Origin: Zetaproteobacteria bacterium CG_4_9_14_3_um_filter_49_83 | Lineage (GTDB): Bacteria > Pseudomonadota > Zetaproteobacteria > Mariprofundales > Mariprofundaceae | Length of the DNA stretch: 64,000 nucleotides | Direction: 5' to 3' | NCBI GenBank assembly: GCA_002791545.1 | Contig: PFXG01000079.1 | Location: 21,036-85,035, forward strand | Shown here: positions 56,053 to 64,000 of the stretch, one piece after another | Layout: each line of letters starts with the position of its first letter | Position numbering within the stretch: the first letter of the stretch is position 1 | The notes under the pieces: generated by a model | What the model was told of the DNA's origin: nothing | The model's input: the letters and a program-made list of their open reading frames with translations, nothing else | Databases searched by the model: none | Made by a program: the position numbers and the translations under genes

Positions 56053-57488
56053 GAGATTTTTTTAAGCAAAGCGTCCGTCTTACTGTCACGTTGCTGCTGA
56101 TGGGGTTGACTGGCTGCGCGCTTGGGCCGGATTATCAGCGGCCTGAGACACACGTGAACGATCAGTGGCAAGGTGAGGCTATTGCAGATCATCATGCTCA
56201 TGCCGTCGATACAGGTATCTGGTGGCATCAGTTGGATGATCCGTTGCTGACAGAGCTGGTGGATGAGGCGATGCAGCACAATTATTCTCTGGCAGTGGCA
56301 CTGGCCAATATTGAGCGGGCAAAGGCATTGCGGCGCCAGGCCGGTGCAGGTTATTACCCGCAAGTCGATGCCAAAGGCAGTGGCAGCCGCAGTCGTTTCA
56401 GTCGGCAAACCGGCTTTGGTGCAAATACAGGAACACGTAATACTTTCAGTGCGTCACTTGATGCCAGTTGGGAAGCTGATTTATTTGGCCGTACCCGTCG
56501 CACAATTGAATCGGCTGATGCAGGCATTCAGGCTGGTGAAGCCGAAAGGCAAGGGGTGATGTTGTCGGTGGTTGCCGAGTTGGCAAGTAACTATTTTGAG
56601 GCGAGAGGATTGCAGCGTCAGGTGGTTATGACCCGGCGTAATATTGGATTACTACGCGAAGTCGAGGGTATTGCCCGCATCCAGTCCGATTTGGGGGTGA
56701 CGACAGAGCTGGATCTGATGCAAGCCAGTGGTGAGCGTGAAACTTATGAAGCAAGATTGCCCAATCTGGAAGCGGAAATTAATGCGCGTATTTACCGGAT
56801 TTCAGTACTGACGGGGAAATCCCCGGAATTCTATCTGGAATCCTTGCAGCAGATGCAGGTATTGCCGATGCCGGGCGATATGGTGCCTGTTGGTCTACGC
56901 TCGGATATTTTGAAGCGACGACCAGATGTGCAACAGGCCGAGCGTGAGCTGGCCGTAGCCACGGCTGGAATAGGCATCGCCAAGGCTGATTTGTTTCCAA
57001 GTTTTTCACTGACAGGGGCTATCGGCACCAGTGCGCGTGTATTCAGTGATCTATTCTCCCCGGCTACCCTCACCCGTACCATCGGTGGGGCGCTGGGATG
57101 GCCGGTGTTTTCCGGTGGTGCACTGACAGCAGGTGTGGATGTGGCTGAAGCAGAGGCTAAGGCAGCTCTGTCGAATTATGAACGCAGTGTGTTGCTGGCG
57201 CTGGAAGATGGAGAGGCTTCACTGATGCGTTATGCAAAAGAGTGGCAAACATTGAAGCTTTTACAGAGCGCCGAAGTAACAAGGAAGAAAGCGTTTACAA
57301 TCGCTCGACTTCGTTATGAAGCTGGTGAGGAAGGTTTTATGGTGATTCTTGATGCGGAACGGGCCTTGATTACGACGCAAAATGATATAATCAGTAGTGA
57401 AACACGGATTCTCACCGGTCTTGCCCAGTTGTATAAGGCCCTTGGAGGCGGTTGGGCTACTGACGTTGTAATTAACCCGGATGACTAA
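56049..57488 (+). CDS. RND efflux outer-membrane factor (NodT/OprM-type lipoprotein)
   Basis: The outer-membrane channel of the pump. GTG start overlaps the permease stop. An N-terminal lipobox (GLTGC) is followed by ALGPDYQRPE, typical of the NodT family, and two repeats of the TolC fold. The first contains LTELVDEAMQHNYSLAVALANIERAK; the second contains LKRRPDVQQAERELAVATAGIGIAKADLFPSFSL. 479 residues is the usual size. Its stop overlaps the nagZ stop by four bases, so the two operons converge without a spacer. Confidence 0.94.
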   Translation: MRDFFKQSVRLTVTLLLMGLTGCALGPDYQRPETHVNDQWQGEAIADHHAHAVDTGIWWHQLDDPLLTELVDEAMQHNYSLAVALANIERAKALRRQAGAGYYPQVDAKGSGSRSRFSRQTGFGANTGTRNTFSASLDASWEADLFGRTRRTIESADAGIQAGEAERQGVMLSVVAELASNYFEARGLQRQVVMTRRNIGLLREVEGIARIQSDLGVTTELDLMQASGERETYEARLPNLEAEINARIYRISVLTGKSPEFYLESLQQMQVLPMPGDMVPVGLRSDILKRRPDVQQAERELAVATAGIGIAKADLFPSFSLTGAIGTSARVFSDLFSPATLTRTIGGALGWPVFSGGALTAGVDVAEAEAKAALSNYERSVLLALEDGEASLMRYAKEWQTLKLLQSAEVTRKKAFTIARLRYEAGEEGFMVILDAERALITTQNDIISSETRILTGLAQLYKALGGGWATDVVINPDD

Positions 57489-58372
57489 AAGCCGCAAGTC
57501 TCATAGAAATCCATTACACCCTTAGGCTCACATATCAGTAAGATGTTACAGCCGGCCTGATGGGCTTTGAGTGCGGCGGAAAAAGAATTTTCACCCGTTC
57601 CTTTCATGCATAAATCATCACTCCAGATGAGTCCTCTGAAGCCCATCTCGCTACGAAGAATTTTATTAAGCCAAAGTGGGGAAAATGTTGTGATTTCATG
57701 GCTGATAGCCGGATAGCGTACATGAGCGGTCATGATGTGCGATAATTCGGGCAGTTGTCGAGGTGAAAATACGTAAGCTTCTTGCGTCAGTGTGTCGATA
57801 TCGGCTTCAACGGTAGGTAGTTCCAGATGTGAGTCTGCATTGGCCCGTCCGTGCCCGGGAAAATGTTTGCCGACACCGTCAATTCCAGCTGCTTTGAGGC
57901 CGCGTAAGCAGGCTGCACCACAGGCGACGACGATTTCCGGCTCATTTGAGAAAGATCTCTCGCCGATGATGTTGTGGCCTGACGGATGAAACACATCAAG
58001 CACGGGGGCACAATTATGCGTAAAACCCATCTCAGCCAGAGCTTCGCCGGTTAGTTGAGCATCGGCATAGATAGAATCGAGAACCTTTTCTGTGAACTCG
58101 GGAAATTGAGCGCCAAAAAAAGCAGCTTGATGTCGTTGATTAAATGGTGGCCAGGGTATGCGGTTGACGCGACCACCTTCTTCATCAATGGCAGCCCAGG
58201 TGGCCTCTCCAGTGCAATGGCGGACTTCTTTTAAGAGATTCGTGACCTGTTGCTGACTGGCAATATTCCGGGCAAACAGAATGACCCCTTTAGGAGGATG
58301 CTGGGATAAACGTCGGCGTTCGGTTTCAGTGAGCTTTGTGCTTTCCAGGCCAATGAGGAGCTGCTTATACAC
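57485..58372 (-). CDS. nagZ: Beta-N-acetylhexosaminidase NagZ
   Basis: NagZ removes GlcNAc from 1,6-anhydro-muropeptides during cell-wall recycling. The 295-residue GH3 enzyme shows PKGVILFARNI, AIDEEGGRVNRI, NCAPVLDVFHP, the IDGVGKHFPGHGRANADSH loop with the catalytic histidine (Asp-His dyad of NagZ), and the nucleophile region LIWSDDLCMKG. It is slightly short at the C-terminus compared with other NagZ proteins. The start overlaps the ftsY end by eight bases. Confidence 0.93.
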   Translation of the reverse strand: MYKQLLIGLESTKLTETERRRLSQHPPKGVILFARNIASQQQVTNLLKEVRHCTGEATWAAIDEEGGRVNRIPWPPFNQRHQAAFFGAQFPEFTEKVLDSIYADAQLTGEALAEMGFTHNCAPVLDVFHPSGHNIIGERSFSNEPEIVVACGAACLRGLKAAGIDGVGKHFPGHGRANADSHLELPTVEADIDTLTQEAYVFSPRQLPELSHIMTAHVRYPAISHEITTFSPLWLNKILRSEMGFRGLIWSDDLCMKGTGENSFSAALKAHQAGCNILLICEPKGVMDFYETCGF

Positions 58373-59282
58373 GCTGTGCTTCCGGGTTCTTCAAAGATTC
58401 AGGCAAAAGGCTGTCGATAAAGTCATGCGGTTCAAAAGGCATCAGGTCTTCAAGGGCTTCGCCGACGCCAACATACTGCACCGGCAGGTGAAAAGTATTA
58501 AATAACTGGAGAACAATGCCGCCCTTGGCTGTGCCATCGAGTTTGGTGATGATCAGGCCGGTTGTGCCTGCGGTGTCGCGAAATTTTTCTACCTGTGCAA
58601 TGGCATTCTGACCTGTTCCACCATCGAGAACCTGCCATACCTGATGTGGTGCATCAGGGAGTGCTTTGCTGATAACCCGACTGACCTTGGCCAGTTCATT
58701 CATCAGTCCGGTATCGGTTTGAACGCGCCCGGCAGTATCAATGATAATGATGTCATATTTCTTGGAAAGTCCACGTTGAACCGTATCAAAGGCAACAGCT
58801 GCAGGGTCTGCTCCTTCCTGTTGGCGCACCATATCAGCGCCAGCTCGATCAACCCAAACGGCGAGTTGCTCAACCGCAGCGGCACGAAAGGTGTCACAGG
58901 CACCGACTAAAACGGACTTCCCTTGTTTTCTGTACATGGTTGCAAGCTTACCGATGGTGGTGGTTTTACCTGTTCCATTCACGCCGATGACAAGCAATAC
59001 AAAGGGAGAGTGTTTGTCAGCTGAGGGGGAAGTGTCATGACGTGCCAGTTCATGTCGCATGACCTGGCGTAAAGCCTCTAAAGGCTGCGAGCGGCTTTTC
59101 CGGCTTTGTTGAACGATGGATGCGGATAGTGCTGCGCCGCAATCCGCCATAATCAGGGCGTCTTCAACGTCTACCCATTCCTGATCGCTGAGTGTTTGAC
59201 GGTCAATGGCGGGGATGAGTTGGGATAAACTCTGGCGACTGCGTGAAAGTCCGTGTTTTAGTCTTGCGAAGAGTCCGCTCAA
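58365..59282 (-). CDS. ftsY: Signal recognition particle receptor FtsY
   Basis: FtsY is the SRP receptor GTPase that docks ribosomes at SecYEG. The 305-residue protein has the N domain from residue ~1-90 and the G domain with VIGVNGTGKTTTIGKLA (P-loop), DTFRAAAVEQL, IIIDTAGRVQTD and TKLDGTAKGG. It ends with the usual YVGVGEALEDLMPFEPHDF. The acidic A domain of Escherichia FtsY is absent, as in many bacteria. The start overlaps the PCuAC gene stop by four bases. Confidence 0.96.
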   Translation of the reverse strand: MSGLFARLKHGLSRSRQSLSQLIPAIDRQTLSDQEWVDVEDALIMADCGAALSASIVQQSRKSRSQPLEALRQVMRHELARHDTSPSADKHSPFVLLVIGVNGTGKTTTIGKLATMYRKQGKSVLVGACDTFRAAAVEQLAVWVDRAGADMVRQQEGADPAAVAFDTVQRGLSKKYDIIIIDTAGRVQTDTGLMNELAKVSRVISKALPDAPHQVWQVLDGGTGQNAIAQVEKFRDTAGTTGLIITKLDGTAKGGIVLQLFNTFHLPVQYVGVGEALEDLMPFEPHDFIDSLLPESLKNPEAQRV

Positions 59283-59827
59283 CGAGAATCTCCCATATGC
59301 ATATGTTGCATGTGATCATGCATGGCAGGCAGCGTTGAGGTGACATCGCGCACTTTCAGCGTGCCGGAATCATCGACCGATGTCTGGATTCTGGGATCGC
59401 GAACTTCGAGCATCGCTTGTTGTGTTGAGCCGTCAGAAAAATGCAATTGAATGAAAATTTGCTCGTTGGCGCTGAATGTTCTGTGCAGGCCGGAAAGCAT
59501 GATGTGGTGTTTTCCCGGCAGCAGATTTACGTCGCTGTTAGCCGGGATCAACATATTGCTGATTTCAACCATTGACGTCAAATGTTGATCATGTTGAGTT
59601 TGATGTAACATAACCATATCGGCATCGTCGCTGGTGATGGCCGTTAAATATACATCGGCAGATGTTTCATTATGTAGCTCAAGATATGCGGCAGCACTGT
59701 CGCTGACTGGCGGGGGCATACGAACCCAGCCATTTTTTACCGTTAGCCCTTCGGCTGCACAATCGAAACTGAAAACGGTTAATGTCAAACAACAAACAGA
59801 TGAAAATATACCAATGTGTTTATGCAT
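59279..59827 (-). CDS. Periplasmic copper chaperone PCuAC family protein
   Basis: PCuAC proteins deliver Cu(I) to the CuA/CuB sites of cytochrome oxidase. The 182-residue protein has a signal peptide (cleavage near CAAEG), GWVRMPPPVSDSAAAYLELHNE, and the copper-binding H(M)x10Mx21HxM-like arrangement: MLHQTQ..., then a methionine (SMVEI) and KHHIMLSGL. The C-terminal tail HDHMQHMHMGDS is rich in His/Met and may bind Cu(II). An SCO gene lies just upstream in the same operon, and ftsY overlaps its end. Confidence 0.92.
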   Translation of the reverse strand: MHKHIGIFSSVCCLTLTVFSFDCAAEGLTVKNGWVRMPPPVSDSAAAYLELHNETSADVYLTAITSDDADMVMLHQTQHDQHLTSMVEISNMLIPANSDVNLLPGKHHIMLSGLHRTFSANEQIFIQLHFSDGSTQQAMLEVRDPRIQTSVDDSGTLKVRDVTSTLPAMHDHMQHMHMGDSR

Positions 59828-59860
59828 TATCTCTCCATGATAGGTTGGGTAGTCATATGT

Positions 59861-60484
59861 TCATTCATTAGTGTTGAACCATAACGCCATCGCATCCGCA
59901 ATCTCTTTGGCCTGAGTGCGTTCGTCAAATAATGACACAACACGTCCCTGTTTGTTCACAAGGTAAATGAAGTTACTGTGTTCAACAGTGTAATGACTGT
60001 CAGCTGCTGCGTCAGGCACAGCATAATCAACACGCCAGCTATAAGCAATTTGACTCAAGGTGTCCGCATCGGCGGTAGTGCCAATTATGTTCGGGCCAAA
60101 AAAGTGGGCGTAATCTGAAAGAGAAACGGGCGTGTCGCGCCGGGGATCAAGTGAAATGAATATGCCATGCATATGTTTCTGTAGTGATTCGGGTAGTGAA
60201 TGCATAGCATTACCAATTTGCGTCAGTGCCATTGGACAGACATCGGGACAATGTGCGTAGCCAAAATAAATAAGAACGATATCATTGGCAAAATCTGACA
60301 ATGAAACATTACCGTCGGCTGAAATAACAGTGAAGTTTCCTCCGATGGTGTTCAGGTATTCAGGAACAGGCGGGTTTCGTTGTTGCTGTGAGATAATCAG
60401 GCCGATGATTGCAGAAATTAAAGCTATCAGCAGGATAAGTGTTAGCGATTTATTGGATCTCGCAAGCTGAATGAGATTAGGCAT
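59861..60484 (-). CDS. SCO1/SenC family copper-binding protein
   Basis: SCO proteins assist CuA assembly in cytochrome c oxidase. The 207-residue protein has an N-terminal membrane anchor (SLTLILLIALISAIIGLI), a thioredoxin fold with the copper-binding CxxxC in HCPDVCPM, and the conserved downstream histidine in ADSHYTVEHSNFIYLV. DVVLIYFGYAH and SLDPRRDTP are typical. It is the first gene of the sco-PCuAC-ftsY-nagZ set. No oxidase gene is in the window. Confidence 0.95.
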   Translation of the reverse strand: MPNLIQLARSNKSLTLILLIALISAIIGLIISQQQRNPPVPEYLNTIGGNFTVISADGNVSLSDFANDIVLIYFGYAHCPDVCPMALTQIGNAMHSLPESLQKHMHGIFISLDPRRDTPVSLSDYAHFFGPNIIGTTADADTLSQIAYSWRVDYAVPDAAADSHYTVEHSNFIYLVNKQGRVVSLFDERTQAKEIADAMALWFNTNE

Positions 60485-60770
60485 GATTGCTCACCTTGGA
60501 TAAATAAGCGTTGCTCGAATTATAAAGCGGTAAAACAAGTTGCATAGATAGATAATGGTGAAAGACAAAGCTGACAGGCTTTAAAAAGTTATGTGAATGA
60601 ATGAGTGCCATAGAGGCAATGATTCCGATCAGAGATGATTTCGTCTAGATGTTTTAACGGAAGACGCGGTGTAGCTTGCAAAATACCGCATGATTGGCCG
60701 GGAAAATCACTGTATAACATAACTATATAGAACTCTGTATAAGAGGTGTCAGGAAATTCATCGGGGGGTG
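60485..60770. other. Gene-free region between sco and the str operon
   Basis: I find no supportable gene. A 62-codon minus-strand frame (60589-60777) lacks a ribosome binding site and overlaps the rpsL promoter. The region must also carry the sco promoter, which I cannot place. Confidence 0.5.
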
Positions 60771-60799
60771 TTGACATGGGCTTGTATCATCACTATGTT
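60771..60799 (+). promoter_or_regulatory. Promoter of the str (rpsL) operon
   Basis: TTGACA (60771-60776), 17 bases and TATGTT (60794-60799) form a near-consensus sigma-70 promoter. The transcript would start near 60806, giving a ~58-base leader with a GGCC...GGCC-capable hairpin before the rpsL ATG. Confidence 0.75.
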
Positions 60800-60863
60800 T
60801 CGCGGCCCTTCACAGGGGCTACGGCCTTAGTAGAAAGGGGAGTATTGGTGAGACGAGGTAATA

Positions 60864-61235
60864 ATGCCAACAATTAATCAATTGATTCGCAATCCGCGTA
60901 AAGATAAGCGCAAGATTAACAAAGTTCCGGCTTTGGATGCTTGTCCTCAGCGCCGTGGGGTTTGCACGCGTGTTTATACAACTACGCCGAAGAAGCCTAA
61001 CTCAGCGTTGCGTAAGGTCGCTCGTGTGCGTCTTACCAATGGCCAGGAAGTGACTGCATACATCCCGGGTGAAGGTCATAAGTTGCAAGAGCATAGTGTT
61101 GTGTTGATTCGAGGCGGTCGTGTAAAGGACTTGCCAGGTGTCCGCTACCACATCCTGCGTGGCGTGCTCGATACGACTGGAGTACAAGATCGTAAACAAG
61201 CGCGTTCTAAATATGGCGCGAAGCGTCCTAAGTAA
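60864..61235 (+). CDS. rpsL: 30S ribosomal protein S12
   Basis: S12 sits in the decoding centre. The 123-residue protein is full length and highly conserved: [46 protein letters not shown], and [15 protein letters not shown]. Lysines at the usual streptomycin positions (KKPN and RVKDLPG) are wild type. First gene of the str operon; rpsG follows after 17 bases. Confidence 0.98.
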   Translation: MPTINQLIRNPRKDKRKINKVPALDACPQRRGVCTRVYTTTPKKPNSALRKVARVRLTNGQEVTAYIPGEGHKLQEHSVVLIRGGRVKDLPGVRYHILRGVLDTTGVQDRKQARSKYGAKRPK

Positions 61236-61252
61236 GGCGAGGAGAGTAAGTT

Positions 61253-61723
61253 ATGCCACGTAAAGGTCCTGCACCACGACGTCCGATTATTCCGGATGCG
61301 AAGTTTGGTGACAATCAGGTTTCAACGGTTGTAAATAAAATTATGTTGGGCGGCAAAAAAGCCACGGCTGAAGCTATTGTATATGGCGCCATGGATATCG
61401 CTGCTCAAAAGACGGGTGAACAGCCTTTGGCTGCATTGCATCGTGCTCTGGAGGCTGTAAAGCCTGCGGTTGAAGTGAAATCTCGTCGTGTGGGTGGTGC
61501 TACGTATCAGGTGCCTATGGAAGTGTCTGATCGTCGTCAGGCATCGTTGGCAGTTCGCTGGTTGGTTGAGTATTCGCGTGCTCGTTCTGAGCATACGATG
61601 GCTGAGCGTCTGGGTAATGAAATAGTTGATGCGTTGAATGATCGTGGAAACGCATTCAAGAAGCGTGAAGATACGCATCGTATGGCTGAAGCAAATAAGG
61701 CGTTTTCACACTTCCGCTGGTAA
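61253..61723 (+). CDS. rpsG: 30S ribosomal protein S7
   Basis: S7 nucleates assembly of the 30S head. The 156-residue protein shows the family pattern [55 protein letters not shown], and [17 protein letters not shown]...[21 protein letters not shown]. The start is set by GAGGAGAG. It is second in the str operon. Confidence 0.98.
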   Translation: MPRKGPAPRRPIIPDAKFGDNQVSTVVNKIMLGGKKATAEAIVYGAMDIAAQKTGEQPLAALHRALEAVKPAVEVKSRRVGGATYQVPMEVSDRRQASLAVRWLVEYSRARSEHTMAERLGNEIVDALNDRGNAFKKREDTHRMAEANKAFSHFRW

Positions 61724-61786
61724 GTTTAAGTTTTTTTTAGTTTTAATTTTTGTTCTAAACAGATACGGGTATAGGAGAAGCTGATC

Positions 61787-63865
61787 GTGGCTAGAAAAAC
61801 AGCATTGGAGCGTTATCGCAATATTGGCATTATGGCTCATATTGACGCAGGTAAAACAACGACTACTGAGCGTATTCTTTTCTATACCGGCGTATCGCAT
61901 AAGATTGGTGAAGTTCATGATGGCGCTGCCACGATGGACTGGATGGTTCAGGAACAGGAGCGTGGAATTACAATCACCTCTGCTGCAACAACCTGTGAAT
62001 GGAAAGATCATCAGATTAATATTATTGATACACCTGGCCACGTGGACTTCACGATTGAAGTTGAGCGTTCTCTGCGTGTTCTTGATGGTGCCGTAGGTGT
62101 GTTTTGTGCTGTGGGTGGTGTTCAGCCACAGTCAGAAACTGTTTGGCGGCAGGCAGACAAATACAAAGTACCACGTATCGCATTTGTTAACAAAATGGAT
62201 CGTACAGGCGCTGATTTCTTCAATGTGGTGTCTGAAATTCGTGAGCGTTTGGGTCATAATGCAATCGCTTTGAATCTGCCAATCGGTTCTGAGGAGAACT
62301 TTCAGGGCGTAGTTGATCTCGTGTCTATGAAAGCAATCGTCTGGCATGACGAAGCAATGGGCGCAATGTACGACGTAGTCGATATTCCGGCTGATCTGCT
62401 TGATGAAGCTACTGTTTTGCGTGAGCAGCTTCTGGATGCGGTTCTTGTGCATGATGAAGAATTGATGATGGCGTATCTTGAAGGTGAAGAGATCGATGAG
62501 GCAGCGCTGAAGAAATGTATTCGTCAGGCTGTGATGAATATCGAAGTGATTCCGGTTCTGGCTGGTACTGCTTTTAAAAACAAAGGTGTACAGACGCTGC
62601 TAGATGCAGTAGTCGATTATATGCCTGCTCCGACCGATGTTCCTGCTATTAAGGGTGTTCATCCTGATACAGATGTGGAAGACTCGCGTCCATCATCTGA
62701 TGATGCGCCATTTTCGGCCCTGGCATTTAAAGTGATGACCGATCCGTTTGTGGGTACATTGACGTTTTTCCGCGTTTATTCCGGTGTTATGGATGCTGGT
62801 TCTTATATGATCAACTCCACCAAAGGTAAAAAAGAACGTTTGGGCCGTATTTTGCAGATGCATGCGAATGAGCGTACTGAAATTAAAGAAGTTCACGCTG
62901 GTGATATTGCTGCTGCAGTGGGTTTGAAGTTTACAACAACGGGTGACACACTTTGTATTGATTCATCACCGATTATTCTTGAGCGGATGGAGTTTCCGGA
63001 ACCTGTTATTTCTGTTGCTATTGAGCCAAAAACCAAGGCTGATCAGGAAAAAATGGGTATTGCGCTGGGTAAGCTGGCGGCAGAAGATCCATCATTCCGT
63101 GTGCGTACAGATGAAGAAACCGGCCAAACTATTATTTCAGGTATGGGTGAGCTGCATCTTGAAATTCTCGTTGATCGTATGAAACGTGAATTTAAGGTTG
63201 AAGCCAATGTTGGTAAGCCTCAGGTTGCGTATCGCGAAACAATTCGTGGTAAGGCTAAAGCAGAAGGTAAATTTGTTCGTCAGTCCGGTGGTCGTGGTCA
63301 GTATGGTCACTGCTGGCTTGAGATTGAGCCGATGGAACCGGGCTCAGGGTTTGAATTTATCGATAAAATTGCCGGAGGCTCTATTCCACGTGAGTATATT
63401 CCAGCTGTAGGTAAGGGTTGTGAAGAAGCCATGTCCAATGGTGTTCTTGCCGGTTATCCGATGGTTGATGTTCGGGTTACAGTTGTTGATGGCTCATATC
63501 ATGACGTTGACTCTAATGAAATGGCATTTAAAATTGCCGGTTCGATGGGCTTCCGTGCTGGTTGTAAGCAAGCCAAGCCGGTCATACTTGAGCCGATGAT
63601 GGAAGTGGAAGTAACAACACCTGAAGACTACATGGGTGATATTGTTGGTGATTTAAGTCGTCGTCGCGGCAAGGTGCTGGGAATGACTGACCGTGGTAAT
63701 GCCAAGATTATCGATGCTGAAGTTCCACTGTCAGAAATGTTTGGTTACTCGACAAACTTGCGCTCAATGTCTCAAGGTCGCGCCACTTATTCGATGCAGT
63801 TTAAGCATTACGAAGAAGTACCGAATAATATTTCACAAGAAATTATCGCCAGCGTTAAAGGCTAA
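61787..63865 (+). CDS. fusA: Elongation factor G
   Basis: EF-G drives ribosomal translocation. The 692-residue GTPase starts with GTG after AGGAG. It has the P-loop [19 protein letters not shown] (switch I), [17 protein letters not shown], and the later [18 protein letters not shown] and [13 protein letters not shown] domains. It is the canonical single-copy translational EF-G in str context. tuf follows after 27 bases. Confidence 0.98.
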   Translation: MARKTALERYRNIGIMAHIDAGKTTTTERILFYTGVSHKIGEVHDGAATMDWMVQEQERGITITSAATTCEWKDHQINIIDTPGHVDFTIEVERSLRVLDGAVGVFCAVGGVQPQSETVWRQADKYKVPRIAFVNKMDRTGADFFNVVSEIRERLGHNAIALNLPIGSEENFQGVVDLVSMKAIVWHDEAMGAMYDVVDIPADLLDEATVLREQLLDAVLVHDEELMMAYLEGEEIDEAALKKCIRQAVMNIEVIPVLAGTAFKNKGVQTLLDAVVDYMPAPTDVPAIKGVHPDTDVEDSRPSSDDAPFSALAFKVMTDPFVGTLTFFRVYSGVMDAGSYMINSTKGKKERLGRILQMHANERTEIKEVHAGDIAAAVGLKFTTTGDTLCIDSSPIILERMEFPEPVISVAIEPKTKADQEKMGIALGKLAAEDPSFRVRTDEETGQTIISGMGELHLEILVDRMKREFKVEANVGKPQVAYRETIRGKAKAEGKFVRQSGGRGQYGHCWLEIEPMEPGSGFEFIDKIAGGSIPREYIPAVGKGCEEAMSNGVLAGYPMVDVRVTVVDGSYHDVDSNEMAFKIAGSMGFRAGCKQAKPVILEPMMEVEVTTPEDYMGDIVGDLSRRRGKVLGMTDRGNAKIIDAEVPLSEMFGYSTNLRSMSQGRATYSMQFKHYEEVPNNISQEIIASVKG

Positions 63866-63889
63866 AGTTTTTTTTTACGAGAGGAATGA

Positions 63890-64000
<111 letters not shown>

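Noticed and set aside
60589..60777. 62-codon minus-strand ORF upstream of rpsL
   Set aside because: No ribosome binding site, no recognisable motif, and it covers the str promoter.

Overview
The window is a gene-dense proteobacterial chromosome segment. It reads as a Gram-negative, respiring bacterium: LPS transport (lptD, surA), lpxC, ubiquinone synthesis (ubiG), an oxygen-dependent-type HemF, copper chaperones of the PCuAC and SCO families, and an RND pump with an outer-membrane factor. Gene order (trpF-trpB-trpA-accD-folC; mraZ to lpxC with murB between murC and ddl; rpsL-rpsG-fusA-tuf) is proteobacterial. The protein sequences remind me of Zetaproteobacteria (Mariprofundus-like), but this is an impression; a 16S or ribosomal-protein phylogeny would settle it.

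Layout. 1-9.2 kb: ppk2 (cut by the window edge) and hemF on the minus strand, then ubiG, lptD, surA (fused to an extra NTF2-like domain), pdxA, yqgE and a flavodoxin-like gene on the plus strand. 9.2-14.3 kb: a HigB-HigA toxin-antitoxin locus whose two genes are joined in one frame, a histidine phosphatase, folE, purN, and argD-argF on the minus strand. 14.3-21.4 kb: trpF-trpB-trpA, a metallo-beta-lactamase-fold phosphodiesterase-like gene, accD, a 166-bp palindromic MITE-like insertion at the accD stop codon, folC and a CPA2 cation/proton antiporter.

21.5-30.8 kb is an accessory island. It holds an IS21-type transposase remnant and a short degenerate foreign folC start. Next come a 1182-residue SNF2-type helicase with an N-terminal Swt1-like HEPN domain, a 1039-residue GHKL ATPase with a C-terminal zinc-finger/HNH-like motif, a 46-codon ORF and a second, longer truncated foreign folC. 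A HepT/MntA (HEPN/MNT) toxin-antitoxin pair and a frameshifted DUF4160 remnant close it. The two foreign folC starts form a roughly 73-bp direct repeat bracketing the helicase/ATPase pair. That pair is the best candidate here for an undescribed (probably anti-phage or anti-plasmid) system.

31-51.5 kb: DUF523 and PfkB kinase genes on the minus strand, then an uninterrupted dcw cluster: mraZ-rsmH-ftsL-ftsI-murE-murF-mraY-murD-ftsW-murG-murC-murB-ddl-ftsQ-ftsA-ftsZ, then lpxC. Most junctions overlap by 1-14 bases. A TTGACA/CATATT promoter with three MraZ boxes precedes it. 51.5-57.5 kb: a 59-residue small gene, a 9-bp inverted-repeat operator candidate and an RND tripartite efflux operon. 57.5-60.5 kb (minus): SCO, PCuAC, ftsY and nagZ, tightly packed. 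60.8-64 kb: the str operon with a consensus-like promoter, running off the window inside tuf.
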